Shown here one piece after another: positions 19,671 through 28,795 of a DNA stretch of 49,844 nt. The stretch is taken from positions 1-49,844 of the forward strand of contig NZ_FRDI01000011.1 in the NCBI RefSeq assembly GCF_900143255.1, in the 5' to 3' direction. The notes beneath the pieces are model-generated. The model searched no databases and had not been told where the DNA came from. It worked only from the letters and a program-made list of their open reading frames with translations. How positions within the stretch are numbered: the first letter of the stretch is position 1; each line of letters opens with the position of its first letter. A program made the translations under genes and the position numbers. This DNA is from Desulfovibrio litoralis DSM 11393 (lineage in GTDB: Bacteria > Desulfobacterota > Desulfovibrionia > Desulfovibrionales > Desulfovibrionaceae).

Positions 19671-21026
19671 GTGTCCCAGTATTTACAAGAAGTTTCTGAA
19701 AAAGTCAGAAAAAATAACCCGGGTGAGCCTGAGTTTTATCAAGCAGTTGAAGAAGTTCTTCACTCTCTTGCTCCTCTTTTCAATAAAGAACCCAAATATC
19801 AAAAACATAAAATAGTTGAACGCTTGGTTGAACCTGAGCGTCAAATTATTTTTAGAGTCGCTTGGATTGACGATAAAGGCGAAGTTCAAGTTAACCGCGG
19901 GTTCCGTGTTCAATATAACTCCGCAATCGGGCCTTATAAAGGCGGAATACGCTTTCACCCAAGCGTATATAGCGGAATTATCAAATTTCTCGGGTTTGAA
20001 CAAATTCTCAAAAACTCCCTTTCAGGTCTTGCCATCGGCGGAGCAAAGGGCGGTGCAAACTTTGACCCTAAAGGCAAGTCAGACAACGAAATAATGCGTT
20101 TTTGTCAAGCCTTTATGACCGAACTCTATCGTCATTTAGGGCCGACCATTGACGTTCCTGCCGGAGATATTGGCGTAGGAGCAAGAGAAATCGGCTATAT
20201 GTATGGTCAATATAAACGTCTTACTCATGCTCACGAAGGCGTTCTTACCGGAAAGGGTCTGCTTTGGGGCGGTTCTTTGGCTCGTAAAGAAGCAACAGGC
20301 TATGGTTCTGTATACTTTGCCGACGAAATGTTAAAAAGTCGCAACCAAGGCCTCGAAGGTAAAATTTGTACCGTTTCAGGTTCAGGTAACGTAGCTATCT
20401 ATACCATTGAAAAATTATATCAACTCGGTGCAACCCCTGTTACCGTTTCTGACTCAAGCGGTATGATTTACCACAAATCAGGTATAAAACTTGATGTTTT
20501 AAAACAAGTAAAAGAGAAAGAACAAGCCAGAATCTCTCGTTATGCCGAACTTTGCCCAGATGCCGTGTTTACTCCCGTATCTGCTTACCCTAAAGGGCGT
20601 AACGCTGTTTGGTCGGTTCCTTGTCAGGCTGCATTTCCGAGTGCGACCCAAAACGAATTAAACCTTGAAGACGCTACAGAACTATTGAAAAATGGTTGTA
20701 TCTGCGTTTCCGAAGGTGCAAACATGCCAAGCACAGCTGATGCTGTTAACGCATTTTTAGCCGCAAAAATCTCTTATGCTCCGGCTAAGTGTTCCAATGC
20801 GGGCGGAGTTTCCACCTCTTTATTGGAAATGTCTCAAAACGCAGTCATGATGCAGTGGAGCTTTGATGAAGTAGACGCAAAACTCAAAGGCATTATGAGT
20901 GGAATTTTTGATGGCGCAAGTCGCACAGCCAAAGAATTTGGCGAGCCACACAACTTGGTTCTCGGCGGAAATATCGCCGGTTTCCGTAAAGTTGCCGATG
21001 CTATGATAGACCTTGGCGTTTATTAA
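19671..21026 (+). CDS. gdhA: NADP-type glutamate dehydrogenase
   Basis: 451 residues from the chosen GTG start, close to the usual 447-450. It makes glutamate from 2-oxoglutarate and ammonium. Signatures: RVQYNSAIGPYKGGIRFHPSV, the catalytic lysine region GLAIGGAKGGANFDPKGKSD, DVPAGDIGVGAREIGYM, and the nucleotide fold VSGSGNVAIYTIEKL. TAGGAGAA lies just ahead of GTG 19671. A longer frame from 19599 adds 24 residues that do not fit the family. It is monocistronic and ends at a strong hairpin. Confidence 0.96.
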   Translation: MSQYLQEVSEKVRKNNPGEPEFYQAVEEVLHSLAPLFNKEPKYQKHKIVERLVEPERQIIFRVAWIDDKGEVQVNRGFRVQYNSAIGPYKGGIRFHPSVYSGIIKFLGFEQILKNSLSGLAIGGAKGGANFDPKGKSDNEIMRFCQAFMTELYRHLGPTIDVPAGDIGVGAREIGYMYGQYKRLTHAHEGVLTGKGLLWGGSLARKEATGYGSVYFADEMLKSRNQGLEGKICTVSGSGNVAIYTIEKLYQLGATPVTVSDSSGMIYHKSGIKLDVLKQVKEKEQARISRYAELCPDAVFTPVSAYPKGRNAVWSVPCQAAFPSATQNELNLEDATELLKNGCICVSEGANMPSTADAVNAFLAAKISYAPAKCSNAGGVSTSLLEMSQNAVMMQWSFDEVDAKLKGIMSGIFDGASRTAKEFGEPHNLVLGGNIAGFRKVADAMIDLGVY

Positions 21027-21045
21027 AATATACTGAAATAATTAA

Positions 21046-21084
21046 AATAACCGTTATGTCTTTGGATATGACGGTTATTTTTTT
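21046..21084 (+). terminator. Terminator of gdhA
   Basis: AATAACCGT (21046-21054) pairs with ACGGTTATT (21071-21079) and runs into TTTTTTT. Confidence 0.85.
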
Positions 21085-21260
21085 ATAGTCTGTCTAAAAA
21101 ACAAAGAAGAGCCTTTCGCCAGAAAGATACTCCAAACATCACCGAAACAAAGAAAAATTAAATTTTTCTGTAAAATGAGTGTTTATTCTTTTATTCATAT
21201 ATGCATACAAAGCATAACACGATGAAAAAACTACGCAAAACCAAATTTTACAATGCCCTT
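21085..21260 (-). repeat. Interspersed repeat, copy E
   Basis: Reversed copy without the GC-rich core. It has GCCTTTCGCCAGAAAGATAC at the left, then GAAAAATTAAATTTTTCTGT, CATAACACGATGAAAAAAC and the head ACAATGCCCTT at the right. The head end reaches the pbpC stop codon. It lies between convergent gdhA and pbpC. Confidence 0.65.
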
Positions 21261-23679
21261 AATTAGACTGAGTTGTGCTGTTAGTAGTGTTCAGCTCAAG
21301 ATTCAAAACAGGTAATAAACTCGAGGGGGCGGCCTTGCTTCCTATTCCAAAAATATTTATTTCGATTTTATCTGTCTTACCTGCTTCATCTACAACGCTG
21401 ATACTGTGTCGACCTTCGCTCATTTCCCACAATAATTGTTCGCCTGACTGTTGAACGGCAAAAAAGGTTTTGTCGATATACCAATAAATTTTACCTGCTC
21501 CGCCCTCACTAACTAAAGATATTTTTTGATCTTTTACATTTTGTCGAATAAATATCTTACTTTTTGGTAAAGGTGAGGTAATCTGGATTTTTGGCGAGTG
21601 TCTTACCTGTGCCTTAAATTTAAGAGCAAAATCTGCCAACTCAGACGGCCAAATAGTTTGCACCACTGAGCCAACTGATTTATGCAAACTGCAAGGTTTT
21701 GTACTGCTGACATTTTTAATGCGTAAAGCGGGAATGCTCGAAGGACACTGCGGCGTAAGGCCTTGTCCAGAAACCGAACAAGCTTGAAATTCTTCAATAT
21801 CATCAGGCATCTTATACCAATATTTATTGAGATCTGAGCTTCTTGTTCCCATATAAGTTTTCATAAAGTCATTTAAAATTCTTAAAGCTATCGGTGCCGC
21901 AATGCGTAAACCGACCAAATCTTTGTCGGAAGTTCCGTTCATATTTCCCACCCAAGTAACAACCGTATACCTTGGAGTATATGCGGCACACCACGCATCA
22001 CGCAAACCAAACGAAGTTCCGGTTTTAAAAGCAATATTCGGCAAAATTTCGTTACCTGTTCCACTCACAAGAGAAGCCACTTTACGCCTGTTGTTTAAAG
22101 TATCGGCAACAAACCACGCCGCACTCTCTGAAAAAAGCGGATCTTTTCCCAGTTCACTACCTTTTACAAAAAGCTTAAGGCTTTCGTCTGCTTTTTCCGT
22201 ATTTTTATTTAAACCTTGCTGTTTCACTAAACTCATTGGCTTTGGAATACCCAAACGAGCCAAAACGGAATAAGCATTCGCCACTTGCAATGCGTTCACT
22301 TCGCAACCGCCCAAAATTAAGGAGTCGCCATAAAAACCACTTTTTTGGGTTAAAAAAGAAAAGCCCAAACGCCTTAACGCAATTAAGCTGTCTTCATAAC
22401 CAATACGCCTTAATACCCTGATCGCAGGGGCGTTTAAAGACTCTGACAAAGCAAATCCAACCGTTACCGGCCCTCGATATTTTTCATCAAAGTTTCTTGG
22501 GGCAATGCCGGAAAAAGCCAAGGGACTGTCTGCTATCAAAGATTTTGGAATAAAAAAACCACGCTCAAAAGCCGTTAAATAAAGAAAAGGTTTTAAAATA
22601 GACCCGGGAGAACGCCTTGCACGCACACAATCAACCCAGTTTTTATCCGTTCCGTGTTCATAGCGCGCATTACCGACATAAACCAAAATTTCACCGCTGT
22701 GATTATCCAAAGCAATTAAAGACGCCGTTAAATCAGGGCTATAAGAAGCCAAATAATTTTTTAAAAAAGCTTCAACCTGTTTTTGTTTCTTTAAATCCAA
22801 AGAACTTATTATTCCAAACCGTTCTTTATTTCTAAACCACTTAAATTCCTCTTTCGACAAAGTTTCAAGCAACAAGTCGAAATAATGTCTCGCCTCGGCA
22901 GGCATTTGATACTTAGAAAGAGGAATAGTTTCTTCTTTTGCCAAATTAAAATCAGCTTCTGAAATAATGCCTTTTTGAAACAACAAATTTAAAATTTGAT
23001 CTCGACGTTCTCTTAAGGCAGTTTCATTTCTATCAGGGCGATAATAAGTCGGACCTCTCAATAAAGCGATCAGCATAGCTGATTCTGAAAGCGATAACTC
23101 TTTGGCTCTTTTACCAAAATATTGTCTCGACGCCGCTTCAACCCCTCTTAAAGTTCCGCCAAAAGGTGCCCTGTTTAGATAAAGTTCTAAAATTTCATCT
23201 TTGCTCAATTCAAGCTCTAACTTAACAGCCTGTATAAACTCAAATAGTTTTGACTTTAAATTTCTTTCTCTTGGGTGAGAAAGACGAATAAGTTGTGAGG
23301 AAACAGTCGAAGCCCCGGAAATAACTCGTTTTGCCTTTATATTTTGCCCAATAGCACGCAACAAAGCCAAAGGGTCAACCCCGTTATGTTCATAAAAACG
23401 CCTGTCTTCAACAGCAATACAAATTTTCGGAAGCCATTTTCCCATATCTTTTAAAGGAATTGGAAAAAGCCACTCTTCTTTTACCGATAATCTGGCAGCA
23501 AACAAAGTATTATTGCGGTCATATACCGTTGGTGAAATATAAAAATCTTCAACCAACTCACGCTGAGACGGCAATAAAAACAAAAGTAAAAAAAGATAGG
23601 CAAACCAAACAGCCAAAGCCGAAAACAACAACAAAAATATTTTAAACAACGGGTTAAAAAAACTTATTTTGTGAATCAT
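21259..23679 (-). CDS. pbpC: Penicillin-binding protein 1C (bifunctional peptidoglycan synthase)
   Basis: 806 residues, inner-membrane anchored with the bulk in the periplasm. A signal anchor spans about 10-36. The GT51 transglycosylase has catalytic Glu in EDRRFYEHNG (E91). The transpeptidase has SILK (Ser360-Lys363), SLN (414-416) and KTGT (552-555). The last about 90 residues (SPLPKSKIFIRQ and later) fit the PBP1C-specific C-terminal domain. It polymerises and cross-links glycan strands. It lacks the alpha-2-macroglobulin partner gene (yfhM) that often neighbours pbpC. The upstream ribosome-binding site is weak. Confidence 0.93.
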   Translation of the reverse strand: MIHKISFFNPLFKIFLLLFSALAVWFAYLFLLLFLLPSQRELVEDFYISPTVYDRNNTLFAARLSVKEEWLFPIPLKDMGKWLPKICIAVEDRRFYEHNGVDPLALLRAIGQNIKAKRVISGASTVSSQLIRLSHPRERNLKSKLFEFIQAVKLELELSKDEILELYLNRAPFGGTLRGVEAASRQYFGKRAKELSLSESAMLIALLRGPTYYRPDRNETALRERRDQILNLLFQKGIISEADFNLAKEETIPLSKYQMPAEARHYFDLLLETLSKEEFKWFRNKERFGIISSLDLKKQKQVEAFLKNYLASYSPDLTASLIALDNHSGEILVYVGNARYEHGTDKNWVDCVRARRSPGSILKPFLYLTAFERGFFIPKSLIADSPLAFSGIAPRNFDEKYRGPVTVGFALSESLNAPAIRVLRRIGYEDSLIALRRLGFSFLTQKSGFYGDSLILGGCEVNALQVANAYSVLARLGIPKPMSLVKQQGLNKNTEKADESLKLFVKGSELGKDPLFSESAAWFVADTLNNRRKVASLVSGTGNEILPNIAFKTGTSFGLRDAWCAAYTPRYTVVTWVGNMNGTSDKDLVGLRIAAPIALRILNDFMKTYMGTRSSDLNKYWYKMPDDIEEFQACSVSGQGLTPQCPSSIPALRIKNVSSTKPCSLHKSVGSVVQTIWPSELADFALKFKAQVRHSPKIQITSPLPKSKIFIRQNVKDQKISLVSEGGAGKIYWYIDKTFFAVQQSGEQLLWEMSEGRHSISVVDEAGKTDKIEINIFGIGSKAAPSSLLPVLNLELNTTNSTTQSN

Positions 23680-23709
23680 AAAAAAATCAACAAACTCTCA
23701 CTCTCAAGA

Positions 23710-24948
23710 CTAATTTGCAACACAAACACGATTTCGCCCGCTTTGTTTAGCATTATATAACGCCGCATCGACTCTGGCGATTAATTCTTTTGACTCTTCG
23801 TTCTCACGGGCCAAAGCCACACCCAAAGAAACAGTAATAAATACTTCTTGATCATTAACTTTTTGAGCCTTTTGAGAATACATAACACGGATTTTTTCCG
23901 AAACTCTTAAAGCGGCACTTAAAGGACCGCTAAAGATAATAATAAACTCTTCACCGCCATAACGACAAGGAAAATCACTAGCTAAACGGATATTTTCTTT
24001 AATTGTGTTTGCTAAATCAATAAGGGCAACATCACCAGCCGGGTGTCCGTAAGTATCGTTAAAATTTTTAAAATGATCAACATCAAGCATAATCAGACAA
24101 ACACCGTCTTGATGTGTTTTATTCATTCGGGTTAAAACCGTACTTAAAGTTTCATCAAAAAAACGCCTGTTATATAAAGATGTTAAACCATCAGAATAAG
24201 ATAAAGCCTCTAAATTTTCTTTAGCAACCGTAAGTTCAATATGTTCTCTTGAAAGTTGAAGAATAAACTTGTTTCCTATCCAAAGCATAAAAACAAGTTC
24301 AAACAATAAAATCCCTTTATAAAGCACATCTGCTCTATAAGGCGTTACCGCAAGGTTTGTCGGGTCGCCAAATAAAATTAAAACACTCCAAACAATAAGA
24401 ACCAAGCGACTTAACAAAACTTCTTTTCGAATAAATATTTTTTTATTCCACAAAAACAAAGTAATTGAGATAACAAAAAGGTTTTGAAATATAATGATAT
24501 AATAGTTAATATATGCAATATTAATTTTAACTAAAGGCGGAATAAACAAAACCAGCCCGACAATCAAAATCGCAACTTCAAAAAAACTATTAAAAAAAGG
24601 CAATACATAGCGTTTTAAAAGTTCTTTTACGCCAAGCATATAAGCGGAAAAAACCGTTAATATCGAAAAACTAAGAGCAAGAGACGGATACTCAACAGAG
24701 TTAAACGCTTCTAAGCGCCACTCTCCGGCCGAGACCAGACTTAAAAAACAAAGCATGAATATATAAATAAAAAAATAAAGGTCAGCAATGGTTTTATGTT
24801 TAAACTTTATAAAAAAGCGTAAAATTAAAAGCATTACAAACACGGTTCCGTAGAAAAAGCCTTCAAAAAAACCGGTATTCATAATGGTTTGAACATTTTT
24901 AACCAGTTCTATTGCCTGTACGGTACTTTCATCTAAAACATTTGACAT
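23710..24948 (-). CDS. Membrane-bound diguanylate cyclase (GGDEF)
   Basis: 412 residues. Residues about 25-235 are hydrophobic, with six to eight membrane spans and no known sensor motif. A C-terminal GGDEF domain follows: SDGLTSLYNRRFFDE, DVDHFKNFNDTYGHPAGD, and the active-site CRYGGEEF with GGEEF at 331-335. It should make cyclic-di-GMP from two GTP. The inhibitory I-site RxxD is not in register: Arg is at 321 and Asp at 325, with Leu322 in the expected Arg place. It starts 30 nt upstream of pbpC, so the two may be co-transcribed. Confidence 0.87.
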   Translation of the reverse strand: MSNVLDESTVQAIELVKNVQTIMNTGFFEGFFYGTVFVMLLILRFFIKFKHKTIADLYFFIYIFMLCFLSLVSAGEWRLEAFNSVEYPSLALSFSILTVFSAYMLGVKELLKRYVLPFFNSFFEVAILIVGLVLFIPPLVKINIAYINYYIIIFQNLFVISITLFLWNKKIFIRKEVLLSRLVLIVWSVLILFGDPTNLAVTPYRADVLYKGILLFELVFMLWIGNKFILQLSREHIELTVAKENLEALSYSDGLTSLYNRRFFDETLSTVLTRMNKTHQDGVCLIMLDVDHFKNFNDTYGHPAGDVALIDLANTIKENIRLASDFPCRYGGEEFIIIFSGPLSAALRVSEKIRVMYSQKAQKVNDQEVFITVSLGVALARENEESKELIARVDAALYNAKQSGRNRVCVAN

Positions 24949-25127
24949 TATTTAAAGGTTTCCTACCTTAAGAAAGTTAAAGAAAATCACGCTAATTTAT
25001 TAATTGAAACAAATTATTTTGAACCCAAAAAATATTTTATTGTTCTATCTAAACTGACAATAAACGTTTTTCCCAAAATATAAAAGACAAATATTAAAAA
25101 ATCTCTTATTTTCTCAAAACAAATAAC

Positions 25128-25154
25128 TTGACAGTTTATCGTCAATTGTATAAA
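25128..25154 (+). promoter_or_regulatory. Promoter of the tRNA cluster
   Basis: Consensus TTGACA (25128-25133) and TATAAA (25149-25154), 15 nt apart, ending 16 nt before the first tRNA. Confidence 0.5.
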
Positions 25155-25170
25155 AACAAAAACTCGTTGA

Positions 25171-25247
<77 letters not shown>

Positions 25248-25257
25248 TTGTTTCTTA

Positions 25258-25332
<75 letters not shown>

Positions 25333-25430
25333 GTTTTCAATAAAAATCTCTTTATAAAATCGGAATATTGTAAAATATTGCTTGATTTATTTTCATAAAT
25401 TATTTAAAAAAAAATTGCTTTTCAAATACC

Positions 25431-25506
<76 letters not shown>

Positions 25507-25523
25507 TAAAATTTATTAAATTT

Positions 25524-25552
25524 AAGCTGAATGTCAACGTTCAGCTTTTCTC
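25524..25552 (+). terminator. Terminator of the tRNA cluster
   Basis: AAGCTGAA (25524-25531) pairs with TTCAGCTT (25540-25547), followed by TTCTCTATTTT. Confidence 0.7.
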
Positions 25553-25597
25553 TATTTTAATCATTTAGCTAATATAAGGCTAAGTTTTTTTTACTGC

Positions 25598-25626
25598 TTG
25601 CCAAAACAATTGTAAGCGTATATATA
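25598..25626 (+). promoter_or_regulatory. Candidate promoter of a small RNA
   Basis: TTGCCA (25598-25603), exactly 17 nt, then TATATA (25621-25626). It lies in the 365-bp gap between the tRNA cluster and greA. Confidence 0.4.
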
Positions 25627-25631
25627 AATAA

Positions 25632-25702
25632 AACTATCCTGAAAAAAATCACTGCCCGTATAAATATCAAGCCGATACTTTATGCGGACAGTTTTTATTT
25701 TT
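25632..25702 (+). ncRNA. Candidate small RNA ending in a strong terminator hairpin
   Basis: Downstream of the promoter-like site, a long hairpin starts ACTGCCCGTATAAA (25651-25664) and pairs with TTTATGCGGACAGT (25679-25692). There is one mismatch and one G-U pair, and a nested TATC/GATA pair sits in the loop. TTTTATTTTT follows. No reading frame lies between promoter and hairpin, so the transcript would be about 70 nt. Alternatively this is a second terminator for the tRNA cluster. Confidence 0.4.
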
Positions 25703-25870
25703 ACAACTTTCAAACTTAGTAAATTTTTTAATATATTTTGTTGTTTTATAAAAATAATATTGTTTAATTTTCATATTCCACGTTTAACTCACATTTAAAC
25801 TAAAGCGAGTTAGCGTTTTTTTATTATATAATGTTAACACATTTTTTATTTATTTTCAGAGGTGAAGATT

Positions 25871-26368
25871 ATGAGTTCTATTCCTATTTCAATTCAAGGC
25901 TTTGAGCGTACCAAAATTGAGCTTGAACGCCTTAAAGCCGAACGCCCCGGCGTTATTCAGGCAATTAAAGAAGCCAAAGAAGAAGGCGACCTTAGCGAAA
26001 ACGCAGGATATGACGCCGCCAGAGAGCGTCAGGGTATGCTGGAAGCAAAAATTCGTTATATCGAATCTCGCATGCCCCAGTTTAATGTTCTTGACCTTGC
26101 CAATATCCAAAGCGATCAGGTTATTTACGGTGCAACGATTAAGATCGAAGACTTAGACTCGGGCGAAGTCAAAGAATATTTACTTTTAGGCCCTGATGAA
26201 ACCGATTATGTTTCGGGTTCTATTTCTGTATTTTCCCCCGTTGGTTTAGCTCTTTTAGGAAAATATGAAGGCGACGAGGTTATTGTTGATGCCCCTCGCG
26301 GACGTATTAACTATGAGATTATCTCTTTAGCTTATAACGGCGTTCCTAAATTTAAAGACTTAGACTAA
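25871..26368 (+). CDS. greA: Transcription elongation factor GreA
   Basis: 165 residues. It rescues backtracked RNA polymerase by stimulating transcript cleavage. The N-terminal coiled coil carries the tip acidic pair region EEGDLSENAGYDAARERQ. The C-terminal FKBP-like domain has YGATIKIEDLDSGEVKEY and SPVGLALLGKYEGDEVIVDAP. ATG 25871 is chosen because GAGGTGA lies 6-12 nt upstream; the GTG at 25862 is inside that site. No strong terminator follows directly, only a 4-bp AGCG/CGCT stem with Ts at about 26381-26406. Confidence 0.93.
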   Translation: MSSIPISIQGFERTKIELERLKAERPGVIQAIKEAKEEGDLSENAGYDAARERQGMLEAKIRYIESRMPQFNVLDLANIQSDQVIYGATIKIEDLDSGEVKEYLLLGPDETDYVSGSISVFSPVGLALLGKYEGDEVIVDAPRGRINYEIISLAYNGVPKFKDLD

Positions 26369-26411
26369 GCCGTATAATAAATGAGCGGGCGAAAAAACGC
26401 TTTTTTAAAAA

Positions 26412-26495
26412 ATAAAAACTATAACCTTATATATAGGCGAAAAAAAATTAAAAATATTTTTTACAGGCTGAATTATATAAGGTTATAATTTTTAT
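26412..26495. repeat. 22-bp inverted repeat with 40-nt loop
   Basis: Left arm 26412-26433 (ATAAAAACTATAACCTTATA...) pairs with right arm 26474-26495, with a single C-A mismatch. Both arms contain ATAACCTTATATA or its complement. It is the main structure in the 318-bp greA-porin gap. It may act as a two-way terminator or as a mobile-element remnant. Confidence 0.7.
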
Positions 26496-26576
26496 GACTA
26501 TTTTAGAATTATTCTAGACAAATTATAGATTTTTTATAAAAAGTTTAATTTTTTTTACATTTTTTAAAAAAAAAGC

Positions 26577-26605
26577 TTGTCAAATTTTTTAAACTACTAT
26601 ATAAC
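26577..26605 (+). promoter_or_regulatory. Sigma-70 promoter of the porin gene
   Basis: TTGTCA (26577-26582), 17-nt spacer, TATAAC (26600-26605), preceded by an A/T tract. The predicted leader of about 75 nt contains a hairpin, GTTTAC/GTAAAC, at 26619-26634. Confidence 0.65.
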
Positions 26606-26686
26606 GAAGCCATAGTTTGTTTACAAGAGTAAACGAAGTGTTCTAAACATCTTATAAATTTAAGACTTTTTAAAAGGAAGGTAACA

Positions 26687-28414
26687 ATGAAACGTATTAC
26701 TTCATTAGTTCTTGCCGGATTGTTAGGCTTAGGTTGTGCTACTTCTGCTTCAGCAGTAGAAATCAAAGCTTCCGGTAACTATGACATGGCTTTTGGTTGG
26801 CAAGTACAAGCTGCCAAAGGTTCAACTGATTTTAGAGGCGAGTCTTTTTATCAAGAAGCTGATTCTGATAACTTTAAAGCTATCCAACGCTTCCGCACCC
26901 AAATCGATATTATCGCTTCTGAATCACTCAAAGGTGTTTTATTCTTTGAAATCGGCGATATTGACTGGGGTCAAGGTAACGGTTCTGCGTTTGGCGGTGC
27001 TGCTGACAGAAGCGGTGCTAACAGTGGTGGTGCTTTAGGTACTGACGGTGTTAACATCGAAACTCGTCGTGCTTATATTGACTGGTATGCTCCTGGTACT
27101 GATCAAAAACTTAACTTCCGTATCGGTCTTCAAGGTCTCTTGTTGCCTGGTGCTGTTGCAGGATCTCCTGTATTAGATGACGACGGTGCTGCTTTCGTTA
27201 CTTCTTATAAAGTAAACGATAACTTCGCTCTTACCGCTCTTTGGGCTCGTCCTTGGGACGGTCAAGAAAGAGACGGTTGGGGTGCTGACGAATCTGATGA
27301 AATGGATATGTTTGCTTTGATCGCTCCTGTTACCCTTGATGGTTTTAAAATCACTCCTTGGGCTTCTTACTTGACAGCCGGTGCTGATACTCCAGCCTTA
27401 CAAGATCCAGAAACCAACTTCTTATTTCCTGCAAACTTAAGAGCTGATGGTTCTATTGACAATCGTCGTATCTTGAATAACAATGGTGGATTACAACCTG
27501 CTGGTGATTGGTTCGTACGTAACCCTTATGCACATGGATACAGCTTCTTTGATATGGCTGTTCCTGGTCAGGCTAACCCTATCGACAATCGTCTTGATCC
27601 AAGCATTGGTGGCACTGATGCATGGTGGGTAGGAACTGCATTTGAAATGGATCTTTTTGACCCATTCGTAGTAAAAGCTGACATCATGTATGGTTCTTCT
27701 TCTACTGACAATGCTGTTCGTCGTTACAACTATCATGCTGCAACCGACACTTATACTACTAGCATCAGCGATTTTAAAACAAAAGGTTGGTTAGTAGACC
27801 TTTCTGTTGATTACAAAGCTGAGTGGGGTACTCCTGGAATCATGGGTTGGTACTCAACCGGTGATGATCGTAGCGACTGGCGTAAAGGCGAAATGGGTCG
27901 TATGCCTACAGTTTCTGCTAGCTACGGCGTAGGTTCTTTCGGTACTGATAGATCACAAAGCGGTGTTATGACTGATACTCAGTTAACTACTTCCGGTATT
28001 GGTATGTGGGGAGTTGGTCTCTATGTTAAAGACGTAAGCTTTATCGAAGACCTCAAGCACAGCTTAGGCGTTTACTACTACGGTGGTACTAACGACAAAG
28101 GCATAATCAGAGATTTACGTAGAAGCTTTTCCGGTGCTGTTCCTGTACAAGGTTCAATGGGCGGAAATCCTGATGACCTCTACTTAGTAGAAGGCGAAGG
28201 CGCTTGGGAAGTTAACTTTGACCACAGCTACAAAATCTATGAAAACTTAACTTTCATGGTTGACTTAGCTTATATCAATCTTGATTTAAGTTCAGCTCGT
28301 AACGTTAACTATACTGATGGTGTTGCAGCTCCTAACACTCGTTTCACTTCAGTTAGCGGTTCTAACGTAGAAGACGCTTGGAAGGCTCAAGTTGGATTTA
28401 AGTACGACTTCTAG
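26687..28414 (+). CDS. Major outer-membrane porin, Desulfovibrio type
   Basis: 575 residues. The signal peptide MKRITSLVLAGLLGLG... is cleaved after ASA (residue 23). The mature protein alternates polar and aromatic residues as in beta-strands and ends in KYDF, a terminal Phe as expected for BamA-dependent assembly. It opens VEIKASGNYDMAFGW, typical of large Desulfovibrio porins that let small solutes through the outer membrane. The codon choice is even and GCT/GTT-rich compared with neighbours, consistent with high expression. AAGGAAGG precedes the ATG, and both promoter and terminator are strong. Confidence 0.85.
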   Translation: MKRITSLVLAGLLGLGCATSASAVEIKASGNYDMAFGWQVQAAKGSTDFRGESFYQEADSDNFKAIQRFRTQIDIIASESLKGVLFFEIGDIDWGQGNGSAFGGAADRSGANSGGALGTDGVNIETRRAYIDWYAPGTDQKLNFRIGLQGLLLPGAVAGSPVLDDDGAAFVTSYKVNDNFALTALWARPWDGQERDGWGADESDEMDMFALIAPVTLDGFKITPWASYLTAGADTPALQDPETNFLFPANLRADGSIDNRRILNNNGGLQPAGDWFVRNPYAHGYSFFDMAVPGQANPIDNRLDPSIGGTDAWWVGTAFEMDLFDPFVVKADIMYGSSSTDNAVRRYNYHAATDTYTTSISDFKTKGWLVDLSVDYKAEWGTPGIMGWYSTGDDRSDWRKGEMGRMPTVSASYGVGSFGTDRSQSGVMTDTQLTTSGIGMWGVGLYVKDVSFIEDLKHSLGVYYYGGTNDKGIIRDLRRSFSGAVPVQGSMGGNPDDLYLVEGEGAWEVNFDHSYKIYENLTFMVDLAYINLDLSSARNVNYTDGVAAPNTRFTSVSGSNVEDAWKAQVGFKYDF

Positions 28415-28444
28415 TCTTAAAAGTTAAATTAGTTTAATTAATAT

Positions 28445-28481
28445 AAAGACCCCTGAGATTTTCTTAGGGGTCTTTTTTTAT
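28445..28481 (+). terminator. Terminator of the porin gene
   Basis: AAAGACCCCTGAGA pairs with TCTTAGGGGTCTTT around a 3-nt loop, ending in a run of Ts. Confidence 0.92.
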
Positions 28482-28509
28482 ATAAAATTTATCTTGTAAA
28501 ACCAAAATG

Positions 28510-28531
28510 AAAACCATTGTACAATAGTCGC
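28510..28531 (+). repeat. Interspersed repeat, copy F (end-to-end remnant)
   Basis: AAACCATTGTACAATAGTCG joins the head (ACCATTG) directly to the tail (TGTACAATAGTC) of the repeat family, with everything between lost. In the 380-bp gap, 28532-28720 shows no other structure. Confidence 0.45.
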
Positions 28532-28726
28532 CAAAGCCTCCAATAATCTCAAGTTGCATAAAAATAATTTTCAGATATAATTAACCTTGAAAATAAAACA
28601 CAAGAATTAAAAAAAACTTGGGAATTTTTTGCCTTTATAAATACGTTTAAAACAACGAGGCAATTTTTTCTTGAACAATTATAAAAAAACACAAATAAAA
28701 CAACGACTTATATAAACAAATCAACA

Positions 28727-28741
28727 GGCACGCTTTTTGCT
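28727..28741 (+). promoter_or_regulatory. Sigma-54 promoter (-24/-12)
   Basis: GGCACGCTTTTTGCT has GG at 28727-28728 and GC at 28739-28740 with exactly 10 nt between, and matches the consensus TGGCACG-N4-TTGCW closely. It lies 55 nt before the next start codon. Confidence 0.75.
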
Positions 28742-28795
28742 TTAGTTTTAATGTGAATTAAATAAATAGTTCACAATAGTCATTTTGGGGGCGCT

